Of a stretch of 64,000 bases of DNA, positions 27,006 to 36,298 are shown piece by piece. Location of the stretch: positions 1 through 64,000 of the forward strand of contig NZ_JH921518.1 of assembly GCF_000299035.1 (NCBI RefSeq), read 5' to 3'. The notes below the pieces were generated by a model. The model was not told the DNA's origin and did not search any database. It saw only the letters and a list, made by a program, of their open reading frames with translations. Made by a program: the position numbers and the translations under genes. Every line of letters starts with the position of its first letter. The first letter of the stretch is position 1. The DNA is from Bacillus bingmayongensis (GTDB taxonomy: Bacteria; Bacillota; Bacilli; Bacillales; Bacillaceae_G).

Positions 27006-27695
27006 TTAATTGATCTGTTGTACCTTTTCACTTACATAATTCATAAACTGATCCGCTTTTACAAATTCCGCTTTATACGCTTCAGGAACTTCATTTACTG
27101 TTACAGCTCCGCTAGATTTAATTTTCACTTGTATTTTTTCATATGTCATTAGAGCATCTATATACTGTTTATATTCTTCAGAAGTTAATATTTCTTTACT
27201 GGACTTTTCTCCGTTTAATTTATCAAAATATGGCTGAATCTCCATCAATCCTTTTTGCAATTCTTCTTTTTTTACTACTGATAATTGATCATAGTCAATA
27301 TTACCATTTGAATCTCCGTATTCCAGTTTCGCATCTGTAATGACAGTTAAAAGTTTTGTAAACTTTTTATATTCCTTTTCTCCCATTTCTCCTTTTGCTT
27401 GCGACAGCTTAGCATCTAACCGCATATATCCTTTTAATGTTGCGTTAGCTACATGTTTTTTCACATTATCAAATGATCCATAAACCCCATCAGCCATAAT
27501 AGATTGATATGCAAACCCAGTCGTTGGAATTAACAGTGCTGCTGCAAGTACCCCTGTTATAAGACGCTTTTTCATCGTTTTCCCTCCGCGCTTCATTTTT
27601 ATTTGCATCATTACTTTTTCTTTCAGTTCAAGTGGTGGTACAATCTCTTTCGCTTCTTCTTGTATAGACTCTTTTACTCGATAATCCAAACTCAC
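27006..27695 (-). CDS. Putative anti-sigma factor (DUF3600-like)
   Basis: 229 residues from a GTG start that overlaps the sigma factor stop (GTGA). A cytoplasmic N-terminus of about 40 residues (with EIVPPLELKEKVMMQIKMK, similar in style to anti-sigma docking segments) is followed by one transmembrane helix (ITGVLAAALLIPTTGFAY) and an extracytoplasmic Lys/Glu-rich helical domain. The topology and position next to an ECF sigma gene strongly suggest a membrane-bound anti-sigma factor that releases its sigma upon an outside signal. The DUF3600 assignment is from memory of B. cereus proteins. Confidence 0.75.
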   Translation of the reverse strand: MSLDYRVKESIQEEAKEIVPPLELKEKVMMQIKMKRGGKTMKKRLITGVLAAALLIPTTGFAYQSIMADGVYGSFDNVKKHVANATLKGYMRLDAKLSQAKGEMGEKEYKKFTKLLTVITDAKLEYGDSNGNIDYDQLSVVKKEELQKGLMEIQPYFDKLNGEKSSKEILTSEEYKQYIDALMTYEKIQVKIKSSGAVTVNEVPEAYKAEFVKADQFMNYVSEKVQQIN

Positions 27696-28270
27696 TTTGC
27701 ATCCCCTACCTCTCCTAAAAAGATTTCTTCAATTTGCTCTTTTTGACGTAATTTCTTTAATGCCGCATGAATCCTCGATTTAACCGTTCCAACCGGAATA
27801 TGTAAAATATTCGCTACTTCTTCTTGAGAATAATCATGTAAATAACGTAGTATAATAACTTGCTTCAATTTGTAAGGTAATTTATAAATGAGAGCAATAA
27901 GATTTTGATTCGAAAGCTTATTCACAACATCACCAGAAAAATCGAATTCAATGAGCTTCCTCTGTTCTTCCGCTTTCTTTACTATACGTAGATGCATCCA
28001 CCTTTTTCTCCTGTATGAATGAATTTGCCTTATAACAAGTCCCATTAACCAAGGCCGAAAAGGTCGATCCCTATCATACTTGCCAAGTGATTGATACAGC
28101 TGTATATATATTTCCTGAACTACATCATCTACATCTGTTTTTTCTTCTATCAAAAAGTGGGCTGTCTTATAAACATCTTGAATCGTTTTATCATACAGTT
28201 CACTGTATGCCGCTTGATTTCCTGATAAAGTCCGCCCGATGAGATGGTGATAGTCTGTTTCCTCGTCCAT
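27692..28270 (-). CDS. ECF-type RNA polymerase sigma factor
   Basis: 192 residues. Region 2 reads DVDDVVQEIYIQLYQSLGKY and region 4 has LHDYSQEEVANILHIPVGT followed by VKSRIHAALKKLR, the standard ECF helix-turn-helix. AAAGGAGGG precedes the ATG. It is followed with a four-base overlap by the membrane anti-sigma gene, the usual order for such pairs. ECF sigma genes normally drive their own promoter; I could not identify a clear ECF-type promoter upstream. Confidence 0.9.
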   Translation of the reverse strand: MDEETDYHHLIGRTLSGNQAAYSELYDKTIQDVYKTAHFLIEEKTDVDDVVQEIYIQLYQSLGKYDRDRPFRPWLMGLVIRQIHSYRRKRWMHLRIVKKAEEQRKLIEFDFSGDVVNKLSNQNLIALIYKLPYKLKQVIILRYLHDYSQEEVANILHIPVGTVKSRIHAALKKLRQKEQIEEIFLGEVGDAK

Positions 28271-28473
28271 TTATCTTCCCTCCTTTGTCTTACACTATAT
28301 ATTGGCAAGTAAAAAACATTTCGTTCGATTTTTTAACATATTTTTTATATAAATTGATGTAAACTCAATTACTTCATAACGTTAGCTTATAATCCACCAT
28401 AACAATTATATAATTTTCCATTTTATGATGGGTGTTTAAAATAATAAGTAGAATCTATTGTATGAGGAGCGAT

Positions 28474-29055
28474 ATGAAAGCTATTGTTGTAACTGCATTC
28501 GGTGGACCTGAAACAATGAAGTATACAGAAGTAGATATGCCGACTTTTAATGAAAAGCAGGTGTTAATTCGCGTTATCGCGACAAGTGTCAATTTTGCCG
28601 ATATTAAATCTCGCTATGGTAAAAAGGGAAATCGAAAACTACCATTTATTCCTGGTATAGATGCCGCAGGAATTGTGGAACAAGTAGGTTCTGATGTAAA
28701 AAGCATCCACGTAGGACAGCGTGTAATCGCCTTTCCTCTTAATGGATCTTATGCTGAATATGTTGTCGCTAATGAAAACCTTACGTTTGTGTTACCTGAT
28801 GAAGTTGACTTCACAATCGCAGCTGCTTGTCCTGTTGTATCTTTTGCGAGTTACAACCTGCTTGCAAATGTAGCAAGATTACAGCAAGGTGAAACCGTTC
28901 TTATTCATGCAGCAGCTGGTAGAATTGGAACAACAGCTATTCAATTAGCAAAAATATTAGGCGCTGGTAAAATTATTGGAACAGTCGGAAGTGAAGCGAA
29001 AAAGAAAGTTGCTTTAGATGCTGGTGCTAATCATGTTATTTGTTATCAAGATAAT
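28474..29055 (+). pseudogene. Truncated zinc-type quinone oxidoreductase
   Basis: Starts MKAIVVTAFGGPETMKY behind GAGGAG. It keeps the catalytic-domain core and the start of the nucleotide-binding fold (AAAGRIGTTAIQLAKILGAG), then ends abruptly after NHVICYQD, where the family normally continues for about 110 more residues. At about 29050-29055 the sequence switches to the 3' end of a TnpB fragment on the other strand, giving a chance stop at 29073. The enzyme is almost certainly inactive because half of the NADPH domain and the C-terminal part of the catalytic domain are gone. Confidence 0.82.
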
Positions 29056-29677
29056 GTTTGCCCTTTTTCTTAGATTTGTATTGTAACATCGTGCGAAACA
29101 TACCAAATCCATTGTCATGTAGTTTTTTTCCTAACCGTAAACATTGCGCTAGGTTATTTAAGTTCAAATCTTCTACAACAATAGCGTGGTAATCATTGGT
29201 TATCTGATTACTTTTCTTGTGTAGAAAATCTTTTCTTTGGTTTTTTGCTTTTGTTGTTACTTTTTGATATTCTTTTACTTGTTTTTCATAATTCTGACTA
29301 TATATGATATGCCCTGTTTCATCTGTTTTCGCACGGTTCTTCTTACGCGCCAAAGATTTGTTCATTCTTCGTTGTCGTTTTTCGATGATTTTGTTGTATC
29401 GGCTATACTGCGCTGTTCGTCCTTCGCTATCTACATACAATTCACTTTGACTGTAATCTAATCCAATTACTTCTTCAGAAGTAATTGATTCTACCTGTTT
29501 TTCATTTGGACAAAACGAATCAACAGAAAGAGAAACAATGTAGTTTGTACCTTCTCGCTTAATGGTTGCTTTTTTGATGATCCCTTCAATCGGTAATTTT
29601 CGATGTAGATGAATCGAAATACCTTCTTGGAACTTTGGAATACATAACAAATAAGAACCCTTCACTTGCGTATCCAT
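29050..29677 (-). pseudogene. TnpB fragment (IS200/IS605 family)
   Basis: Encodes the middle of a TnpB RNA-guided nuclease: a wedge-like N-terminal part (KLPIEGIIKKATIKREG), RuvC-I GLDYSQSELYVDS with its Asp, a Lys/Arg-rich region, and RuvC-II VVEDLNLNNLA with its Glu. The N-terminal third, the zinc-finger segment and RuvC-III are missing; the frame ends at the junction with the oxidoreductase gene after KSKKKGKHY. No tnpA and no intact IS ends are seen. It may be called as an intact 213-residue protein, but it lacks catalytic residues. Confidence 0.82.
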
Positions 29678-29719
29678 ACTACATCAACTCTCTTTCGATA
29701 TGTTTAATGACTCCTTTAC

Positions 29720-29749
29720 ATTATAGAACAAATGTTCTTTCTATTCGAA
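29720..29749 (-). promoter_or_regulatory. LexA/SOS-like box overlapping a sigma-A promoter
   Basis: GAACAAATGTTC (29726-29737) matches the Bacillus LexA consensus GAACN4GTTC exactly. On the minus strand TATAAT (complement of 29720-29725) follows directly and TTCGAA sits 18 bases upstream of it, and AAAGGAG comes shortly after. This is a complete repressible promoter layout, but only the TnpB fragment lies downstream. Confidence 0.6.
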
Positions 29750-29789
29750 TAACAATTAGTTATTTTACGTAATCTATACAAAACAATAA

Positions 29790-29826
29790 AAAGACGTGAC
29801 CGCTTTATACATGCAGACACGTCTTC
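29790..29826 (-). terminator. Helicase terminator
   Basis: AAAGACGTG pairs with CACGTCTT around a 16-base loop, with T residues on the minus strand. Confidence 0.6.
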
Positions 29827-29860
29827 TCACTTTTATGCCACTATTAATGGAAACCTCACA

Positions 29861-31030
29861 TTATCTAGGTTTTCTTTTCCCAGTAAATGCTGGTTTCTTT
29901 TTCTTTGGTGCTTTCGGTTTTGATTCTACAAGTGTTCCTTTAAACATCTCTTGTTTCTTAAACTGAATGCCTAATTTTTTCGCAAATTGAAGTAGTTTAC
30001 GCTCTTCTTGCGGAGTAACAAGGGAAACAACTGTCCCCTCTTTCCCCATACGTCCTGTACGGCCTGAACGGTGGATATATTGGTCTAATGTATCAGGTAA
30101 TTCTAAATGAATTACCTGTGTTAAATCATCAATATCTAAGCCGCGCGCAGCAATATCAGTTGCAAGTAGAATTTCTAATTTTCCTTGACGGAATGCTCGC
30201 ATCGTTGCTTCACGTTCTTGTTTGGTTGCTTCCGCATGAAGTGCTGCTGCTTTCATTTTGCGATACTTTAGCTTTTCAGCAATTTCATCTAAACGATATG
30301 GATCATTTAAGAATGCAACTGCTTTTACATTACCAATATGCATAATTCTTCTAACGTAATCATTTTTTTCACGACGCTCACAAACGATATACATATGTTC
30401 AACTAAACTTTTTGTTTCCGCACGTTTAATGCGAACTAACTGTGGCTGGACCGCAAAATCGCGTGCTACTTCTTCTGCGTCTTTTGTCATTGTTGCAGAG
30501 AAGAATACTAATTGACGATCACGCATTGTTGATTTGATTACATCAAACACCGATTCCATCATCTTTTGTTTTACAATTTGATCAAACTCATCAAATACAA
30601 TTGTCTTTACTTCATGCATTTTTAACTTTTTCATGCGAATTAATTCTAAAATACGTCCTGGTGAACCGACAATTACCTTCGGATGTTTCTTCAACTTTTC
30701 CACTTGGCGCTTAATATCCGCACCACCAATTAAAGATGCACCTGAAATATCAGTTCCTGCTGTAAACTTTTGAACTTCTTCATGAATTTGCATAACAAGT
30801 TCACGTGTTGGAGCTAAAATTACAACTTGTGGTTGTTTCACTTCAGGATTAATTTTATGTAAAAGTGGTAATAAGTACGCTAATGTTTTCCCTGTTCCAG
30901 TTGGAGATTCAGCTATAACGTCTTGTCCTTCTAAAATAGTTGGAATTGCTTGTTTTTGAATTTCAGTAAACTCTTTAAAACCAGCCTTCTCCCAAGCTTG
31001 TTGCAAAAATGGTTGCATATCTTTTATCAT
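29861..31030 (-). CDS. DEAD-box (DEFD variant) ATP-dependent RNA helicase
   Basis: 389 residues. The motifs in order are the Q motif (FKEFTEIQKQAIP), motif I SPTGTGKT, Ia PTRELVMQ, II DEFD in place of DEAD, III SAT, V TDIAARGLDI and VI HRSGRTGRMG, followed by a short basic tail (PKAPKKKKPAFTGKRKPR). Length and the DEFD variant resemble B. subtilis YfmL, a helicase linked to ribosome assembly and cold growth. It follows the 31577 gene on the same strand with a 19-base gap, so both may be one transcript. Confidence 0.9.
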   Translation of the reverse strand: MIKDMQPFLQQAWEKAGFKEFTEIQKQAIPTILEGQDVIAESPTGTGKTLAYLLPLLHKINPEVKQPQVVILAPTRELVMQIHEEVQKFTAGTDISGASLIGGADIKRQVEKLKKHPKVIVGSPGRILELIRMKKLKMHEVKTIVFDEFDQIVKQKMMESVFDVIKSTMRDRQLVFFSATMTKDAEEVARDFAVQPQLVRIKRAETKSLVEHMYIVCERREKNDYVRRIMHIGNVKAVAFLNDPYRLDEIAEKLKYRKMKAAALHAEATKQEREATMRAFRQGKLEILLATDIAARGLDIDDLTQVIHLELPDTLDQYIHRSGRTGRMGKEGTVVSLVTPQEERKLLQFAKKLGIQFKKQEMFKGTLVESKPKAPKKKKPAFTGKRKPR

Positions 31031-31049
31031 TTGTTTTTCTCCTTTATCT

Positions 31050-31577
31050 CTATTTTTGAAGAAAATGTTGTATTGCTCGCACCGTTTCTATCATGTGAGA
31101 AATAACAGCTATTAAATCATCAACATGGTCTTCTGTAATCGCTTTTTGAAATAGAACTTCTACCTTATTATGATATGAAATCGCTTGCTTATTATATTCG
31201 TATGAAATTTGTTGCATAATCATTCGCTCTTTTCCCCAGATAGATTGTAACAAATTTTCAATTTCTTGACAGTCTGTTTCTGGGTGCTGCAGTGGAAATG
31301 TAAACCCTAGTTTCATTTCACACCCTGGTATAAACTGGGGTACTTCCAATATTTCACCTGATAAATTCTTCGCATCTACAGATAATGAAAATGTCGCTTC
31401 TACTAGCGTTTCAAACGGTTCATTTAATTGAAATGAAATATTGTATATACGACTTAGCGATGCAAGGTCCATCATATCTTTTCGATCCGTTACAAGAATA
31501 TCGCCATGTAAATCAAAATCATAGATAGCCCCTTCAGCGATTACTTTTAAGTTGTCAAAAGCAGTTGGATCAAACAT
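31050..31577 (-). CDS. Hypothetical cytosolic protein (175 residues)
   Basis: Begins MFDPTAFDNLKVIAEGAIYD behind GGAGGAAATT. Mixed alpha/beta N-terminal part with two roughly antiparallel strand clusters (DFDLHGDILVTDRKD, ISFQLNEPFETLVEATFSL) and a helical C-terminal half. No motif I can tie to a function. Located directly upstream of the helicase gene and separated from formate-tetrahydrofolate ligase by a strong hairpin. Confidence 0.65.
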   Translation of the reverse strand: MFDPTAFDNLKVIAEGAIYDFDLHGDILVTDRKDMMDLASLSRIYNISFQLNEPFETLVEATFSLSVDAKNLSGEILEVPQFIPGCEMKLGFTFPLQHPETDCQEIENLLQSIWGKERMIMQQISYEYNKQAISYHNKVEVLFQKAITEDHVDDLIAVISHMIETVRAIQHFLQK

Positions 31578-31596
31578 AATTTCCTCCAAAAAACAG

Positions 31597-31622
31597 GCGC
31601 CTTTCGATGGAAAGGCGCCACT
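31597..31622 (-). terminator. Strong hairpin upstream of the 31577 gene
   Basis: GGCGCCTTTC pairs exactly with GAAAGGCGCC, with TTTTTT on the minus strand. It ends the upstream formate-tetrahydrofolate ligase message (or attenuates read-through) just before the next ribosome binding site. Confidence 0.75.
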
Positions 31623-31667
31623 TGATGTATATATAGTTTACAGATAAACGAGATGAATTACAACCTT

Positions 31668-33356
31668 TTAGAATAAACCTACTGCTTTTCCATCTTCATT
31701 TACGTCCATTTGAAGTGCAGCTGGTTGTTTTGGAAGACCTGGCATTGTTAACATTGTTCCCGTTAACGCTACAATAAATCCTGCACCGATAGATGGTTTC
31801 AGTTCACGGATTGTAACAATAAAGTCAGATGGTCGACCTAATTTTGTTGCATCATCAGAAAGAGAGTATTGTGTTTTTGCCATACATACTGGGAGGTTAC
31901 TCCAACCCTCTCCTGCAAATTGAGTCAATTGCTTACGTGCTTTCGGAGCAAATTCAATATCTTTTGCACCGTATACCTTTTGAGCAATTGTACGGATTTT
32001 TTCTTCTAATGGCAATTCTAAATCATAAAGTGGTGCGTATTTGTTGTCACCTTTTTCAATTACCTTTAATACTTTCTCAGCAAGGTCCACACCGCCTTGA
32101 CCACCTTTTTCCCAAACTTCTGTTAAGGATACTTCGTAGCCACGCTTGTTGCACCATTCTTGTAAGTATGCAACTTCTGCATCTGTATCTGTAATAAATT
32201 TGTTAATTGCGATTACAAATGGAACACCGAACGCTTGAATTGTTTCAACGTGTTTTTGTAAGTTTTCCATTCCTTTTGCTAACGCATCTGCATTTTCTTC
32301 TTTTAACTGATCTTTCGCTACGCCGCCGTGCATTTTAAGCGCACGAATTGTCGCAACGATAACGACTGCTTCTGGTTTAATACCAGCTGCACGCGCTTTA
32401 ATATCTAAAAATTTCTCAGCACCTAAGTCCGCACCGAAACCAGCTTCCGTAATAACATAATCACCTAATTTTGCTGCCATTGTTGTAGCAATAACACTGT
32501 TACAACCGTGAGCGATATTAGCGAATGGTCCGCCATGAATGATTGCTGGTGTATTTTCTAATGTTTGTACTAAGTTTGGTTTTAACGCATCTTTTAATAG
32601 AAGTGTTAACGCTCCTTCTACACCTAAATCTTTAACTGTTACAGGCTCATTGTCCATATTATAAGCAACGACAATGCGAGATAAACGTGCTTTTAAATCT
32701 TGAATATCTGTCGCAAGGCAGAATACAGCCATAATTTCAGATGCTACTGTAATATCAAAACCGTCTTCACGTGGTACACCTTGAACTGGTCCACCAAGAC
32801 CAATTACTACATTACGCAGTGCACGGTCATTTAAATCGACACAACGCTTCCAAACAATTTTACGTGTATCAATTTTAAGTGTATTTCCTTGTTGGATATG
32901 ATTATCAATAAACGCTGCTAATGCGTTATTTGCAGTTGTAATGGCATGAATATCACCAGTAAAGTGAAGGTTGATGTCTTCCATTGGCACAACTTGTGAA
33001 TAACCTCCACCTGCTGCACCGCCCTTTAGTCCCATTGTTGGTCCAAGTGATGGCTCACGAAGTGCAATTACTGCTTTTTTACCAATTTTATTAAAAGCTT
33101 GACCTAAACCAACTGTTACCGTTGATTTACCTTCTCCTGCTGGAGTCGGGTTAATCGCTGTTACTAAAACAACTTTTCCGTCCTTCTTTGTTTGTAAGCG
33201 CTTAAAAATATCAAGAGATAATTTCCCTTTATAATGACCATATGGCTCTAATTCTTCTTCTAAAAGGTTCAACTCAGCTGCAATCTCTTGAATTTTCTTC
33301 ATACTTGCTTCTTGTGCAATTTCAATATCGGATTTAACTGTTGTAGTAGTTGTCAT
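31668..33356 (-). CDS. fhs: Formate-tetrahydrofolate ligase
   Basis: 562 residues, the normal length. Joins formate and tetrahydrofolate using ATP to give 10-formyl-THF for purine and formyl-Met synthesis. Diagnostic stretches include [16 protein letters not shown] (phosphate loop), [33 protein letters not shown] and the C-terminal [15 protein letters not shown]. The start at 33356 ([15 protein letters not shown]) has AAAGGGGGA upstream; the longer frame from 33419 would add 21 residues absent from the family. Monocistronic. Confidence 0.95.
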   Translation of the reverse strand: MTTTTTVKSDIEIAQEASMKKIQEIAAELNLLEEELEPYGHYKGKLSLDIFKRLQTKKDGKVVLVTAINPTPAGEGKSTVTVGLGQAFNKIGKKAVIALREPSLGPTMGLKGGAAGGGYSQVVPMEDINLHFTGDIHAITTANNALAAFIDNHIQQGNTLKIDTRKIVWKRCVDLNDRALRNVVIGLGGPVQGVPREDGFDITVASEIMAVFCLATDIQDLKARLSRIVVAYNMDNEPVTVKDLGVEGALTLLLKDALKPNLVQTLENTPAIIHGGPFANIAHGCNSVIATTMAAKLGDYVITEAGFGADLGAEKFLDIKARAAGIKPEAVVIVATIRALKMHGGVAKDQLKEENADALAKGMENLQKHVETIQAFGVPFVIAINKFITDTDAEVAYLQEWCNKRGYEVSLTEVWEKGGQGGVDLAEKVLKVIEKGDNKYAPLYDLELPLEEKIRTIAQKVYGAKDIEFAPKARKQLTQFAGEGWSNLPVCMAKTQYSLSDDATKLGRPSDFIVTIRELKPSIGAGFIVALTGTMLTMPGLPKQPAALQMDVNEDGKAVGLF

Positions 33357-33456
33357 ATACCCTAGTCCCCCTTTAATTGGTTCTGCCCATATTGTATCAG
33401 TTTTTTGTATTTTCTGCACTTATTTACCCCCTAAATTTTGCGCATTTCTTCAGGTA

Positions 33457-34134
33457 TTATTTTTTTAACATAAATACCCATAAAAATGTTAGTGCTTGTT
33501 GCAGTTCTACCGATAATTGTCCAAGCATTTTTTCATTTACTCCTCGTTTATATACGCCTATACCATCCACGATTTGAAACCCTTGCTCCCCTGCAAGCTT
33601 TTCAAATTCCCAAGGCATCATCGTATTACAAACGACATCTTTTCCATATAAACGAGGATAGCTATTTTCACGTGGTTTTGCTGTTGGCCCTAAAATAGCA
33701 ATACACGCATATCCATCAGGCCTCAAAACACGTTTTATCTCATGTAACGCCTGTAGTGGCTGTTCTGTCCATTCTAACGAGTTCACTGCTAATATTGCTG
33801 GAAATTGCTCATTTTCAAAAGGCAATGAAGAAAGATCTCCCTTTACAAAGGACAAATTAGGCCCTTCTCCGCGTTCTTTTCCCTTTTGAATCATTTGCTC
33901 GGATAAATCTACACCGCACGCCTTATATCCTTCTAGACTTAATTTATATGTACCATATCCATCGCCGCAGCCGACATCTAAAACTGCCACACCATTTTCT
34001 ACATATTTTTCAAAAAATGGGATGATTGTACTACGACTTCCATGATCCCACATTTCCCCGCTATTTTGATTCCAAGATTCTGCATTGTTGTCCCATTTTT
34101 TTTCTGCGGATTTATGCCAATTAAACTTTGTCAT
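33457..34134 (-). CDS. Class I SAM-dependent methyltransferase
   Basis: About 225 residues. The SAM-binding motif is VAVLDVGCGDGYGTYKLS (motif I), the acidic residue after strand two is ACGVDLSEQM, and motif post-I continues FVKGDLSSLPFENEQF, as in UbiE/COQ5-like small molecule methyltransferases. GGGGGAAAC precedes the Met at 34134. Substrate not evident. Single gene. Confidence 0.88.
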   Translation of the reverse strand: MTKFNWHKSAEKKWDNNAESWNQNSGEMWDHGSRSTIIPFFEKYVENGVAVLDVGCGDGYGTYKLSLEGYKACGVDLSEQMIQKGKERGEGPNLSFVKGDLSSLPFENEQFPAILAVNSLEWTEQPLQALHEIKRVLRPDGYACIAILGPTAKPRENSYPRLYGKDVVCNTMMPWEFEKLAGEQGFQIVDGIGVYKRGVNEKMLGQLSVELQQALTFLWVFMLKK

Positions 34135-34339
34135 GTTTCCCCCTACTTTCACTTGTTTTCATTCATTCCATTCTACATCATTTTCCTATATTCCTGTTTA
34201 TTCTCATGGAGAGATGGATAAGATAGCAACAGACTCATGCATTCTCCAAATTTTGCTTCACTTGGATATAACTCATACTCATGTTCTTTTCTTTATGAAA
34301 AATAATAAAGATACACCCAATTGAAAGAGAGGGATGTAC

Positions 34340-34678
34340 ATGCCGAAAAAGCGAACACATCATTTTAAAAGTGGTGAAAAAAACGAAGAATATGCAGCTG
34401 AAATCACGCCAGGGCATCTTCCGATTAGACATAGACGTAAAGAAATTGCACATGAAATAGAAGGCACAAACACTGGTACACTTATCGGTTATGTAGCACT
34501 ATTTCTTTCTTTATTCTCGATTGCCTTTTATCCAGTTACCCTTGGCTCCCTTTCCATTTTAATTGGCTTATTGGCTGTTAATTTTGGAGCAAAAACACTT
34601 GGATATACAGCCATTGGATTTGGTAGTTTTTCTGTTTTATTTACATTATTGTATCCACTTGCTTTATCAGCATTATAA
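34340..34678 (+). CDS. Small membrane protein with two hydrophobic hairpins
   Basis: 112 residues: a basic hydrophilic N-terminus (MPKKRTHHFKSGEKNEEY, later LPIRHRRKEIAHEI) and a hydrophobic C-terminal half with three or four short membrane segments from about residue 47. GAGAGGGATGTAC precedes the ATG at 34340. It resembles small DUF4190-like Bacillus membrane proteins but I cannot name it firmly. Confidence 0.6.
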   Translation: MPKKRTHHFKSGEKNEEYAAEITPGHLPIRHRRKEIAHEIEGTNTGTLIGYVALFLSLFSIAFYPVTLGSLSILIGLLAVNFGAKTLGYTAIGFGSFSVLFTLLYPLALSAL

Positions 34679-34706
34679 AAACACACCAAGTATTACTTGG
34701 TGTGTT
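34679..34706. terminator. Bidirectional terminator
   Basis: ACACACCAAGTA pairs with TACTTGGTGTGT (approximate arms) between two convergent small genes. Confidence 0.8.
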
Positions 34707-34918
34707 CACTCATGATACAACATAATATGTCCGCATCCGCAGCAATGCTTTGCTATAATTTCTTGAAACACTGGATAATTTTCTTCATCCCGGTGTTCAA
34801 TAAATACCTTTTCAAAACGATACATGTTTGGGGCATATGCCCAGTCTTGTTTCGTACGTGCATATAATGTCGATAAAAAGAATTCTTCTCCACCACAAAC
34901 TACACATATTTTTTTCAT
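34706..34918 (-). CDS. Small zinc-ribbon-like protein
   Basis: About 70 residues with an N-terminal CVVCGG and a C-terminal CCGCGH, two CxxC pairs that should bind one zinc ion; the middle is aromatic and charged (KQDWAYAPNMYRFEKVF). Met at 34918 has AGGAGG 7 bases upstream. No more specific family recognised. Confidence 0.65.
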   Translation of the reverse strand: MKKICVVCGGEEFFLSTLYARTKQDWAYAPNMYRFEKVFIEHRDEENYPVFQEIIAKHCCGCGHIMLYHE

Positions 34919-34972
34919 TCTCATCCCTCCTATGCTTGTCTTACTTCATCTATATGAACATATGCATAAAAA

Positions 34973-35000
34973 AAAGACCTTCTATAATTAGAAAGTCTTT
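34973..35000. terminator. Bidirectional terminator
   Basis: AAAGACCTTCTA pairs with TAGAAAGTCTTT (one mismatch) at the 3' end of the 34988 gene, and T runs occur on both strands. Confidence 0.7.
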
Positions 35001-35308
35001 TCTGTAACAAAAAGAAATGTACCAAATATGCCTATTCCGCTATACTCTTTCTTTTTACCAGTTTCTGTTTCAAAAGTTTGTTTCACTGTGATAAAAAATA
35101 CACCGTTTCGTGTATCCGTGCTTACAAACTTCATCTTTTGTTCTTTCTTATCTACATTTTGTGTACATTCAAAGCTATCTTGATTACAAATCAATGCATA
35201 CTTGTTCTCTAAATAAGATCTGAAATCAGATTCTTTCGGACAAGTTAAAAGTAGTACTGCAACAAGGATAATGCTGACAATACCTACTGCTGTATAATAT
35301 TTCTTCAT
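34988..35308 (-). CDS. Small exported protein, possible lipoprotein
   Basis: 106 residues from Met at 35308 (AAAGGAG upstream). A hydrophobic segment (YTAVGIVSIILVAVLLL) ends in LLTC, which could be a lipobox though Thr before Cys is not the most usual choice. The mature part has a beta-rich Lys/Phe/Thr-rich sequence. Unknown function. Confidence 0.6.
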   Translation of the reverse strand: MKKYYTAVGIVSIILVAVLLLTCPKESDFRSYLENKYALICNQDSFECTQNVDKKEQKMKFVSTDTRNGVFFITVKQTFETETGKKKEYSGIGIFGTFLFVTEKTF

Positions 35309-35329
35309 TTTTTCTCCTTTCAAAAAACA

Positions 35330-35357
35330 AGAAAACTTGACCTAATCCGTCAAGTTC
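35330..35357 (-). terminator. Hairpin between two minus-strand genes
   Basis: AACTTGAC pairs with GTCAAGTT, and T residues follow on the minus strand. It ends the transcript of the 282-residue protein gene. Confidence 0.65.
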
Positions 35358-35359
35358 TC

Positions 35360-36208
35360 TTAGTCCACAACCCATTGCCACTCTTGTTCTTTCTTATCAA
35401 AAATAAGCCAGCCGGTTTCGGTTGCATCTTCTTTTAATTCCTCTATGTTATCTAATACTTCATCCGTACTTTCATACGAACCAACTACATATACAGGAAT
35501 CTCTAAACCTCTTCTTGACTCAATTTTCCCCGCTAAATCAATATACATTCCATCTTCCATTAATGGAACAAGCCCAAGAATAACTTCTTTTGAAATTGCT
35601 GGGAATATTTTTGATTTTTGAAAGAAAGAAAATCGTTTTTTTCCAAATGAACCGAGTTTGTACGGAATTACTTTGCTCAGCATTCCTACGAAATCAGCGA
35701 TTCTACGGTAATACACTTTGTTGTACCAACCGTCATCATGCGAAAAATAGACAAATCTATTTTTCAATAGTGGGAAAAACGCTCTCCCAAGTGGTTCTTT
35801 TTTGTGAGCCAAATATAACAATTCTGCAATTTCTTTTGGCTCCAATTCATCTAAATCGCTTGCATCATCAAAGTCCACCCAACAAAACTCATCAAATTCA
35901 TCAATCTCTGCTTTAATTAATCTATGTATGTTTTCTTCTTCAACATATTCGAATAATGTATGATAGTGAAAATCAGTCCACTCAAAATTATGTTTTAAAA
36001 GCAACACTTGATGAAGCGGTGAAGGGATATTACTTGCAAACTCTTCAAATGTAATTCCAGATGTAATAAAACAATGACCCCGACGATTACCATTAATATA
36101 TATCATATTCTTTACTTGGTCAGATCCTCCAGACAAAGCACCTAGCCACCTTCGTTTTATATGTTTCAATTCTATAGCATATTTTAACATGAAAAATTTT
36201 AGAAACAT
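35360..36208 (-). CDS. Hypothetical cytosolic protein (up to 282 residues)
   Basis: A soluble, acidic, aromatic-rich protein (DEFCWVDFDDASDLDELEPKE; FYFSHDD-like region; C-terminal VVGSYESTDEVLDNIEEL and GWLIFDKKEQEWQWVVD). No transmembrane segment and no motif that I recognise. No Met has an ideal ribosome binding site: 36208 and 36190 have none, and 36106 (MIYINGNRRGHC) has GGAGGA 19 bases upstream, so the start is unsettled. Start region aside, the long open frame with Bacillus-like codon use supports a real gene. Confidence 0.55.
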   Translation of the reverse strand: MFLKFFMLKYAIELKHIKRRWLGALSGGSDQVKNMIYINGNRRGHCFITSGITFEEFASNIPSPLHQVLLLKHNFEWTDFHYHTLFEYVEEENIHRLIKAEIDEFDEFCWVDFDDASDLDELEPKEIAELLYLAHKKEPLGRAFFPLLKNRFVYFSHDDGWYNKVYYRRIADFVGMLSKVIPYKLGSFGKKRFSFFQKSKIFPAISKEVILGLVPLMEDGMYIDLAGKIESRRGLEIPVYVVGSYESTDEVLDNIEELKEDATETGWLIFDKKEQEWQWVVD

Positions 36209-36270
36209 AGAAAAAACTTCAAAAACTATTTACAATTTCATGAGTTTTATTACATACTGATTACAAGAAA

Positions 36271-36298
36271 AAAAGCCTGTTGAAAAACAGGCTTTTTT
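36271..36298. terminator. Bidirectional terminator
   Basis: AAAGCCTGTT pairs with AACAGGCTTT and is flanked by A and T runs; it overlaps the stop of the GerW gene. Confidence 0.85.

Noticed and set aside
29050-29677. TnpB as an active RNA-guided nuclease with a guide RNA
   Set aside because: The C-terminal zinc finger and third RuvC motif are missing and no IS end adjoins it, so it cannot be active as it stands.
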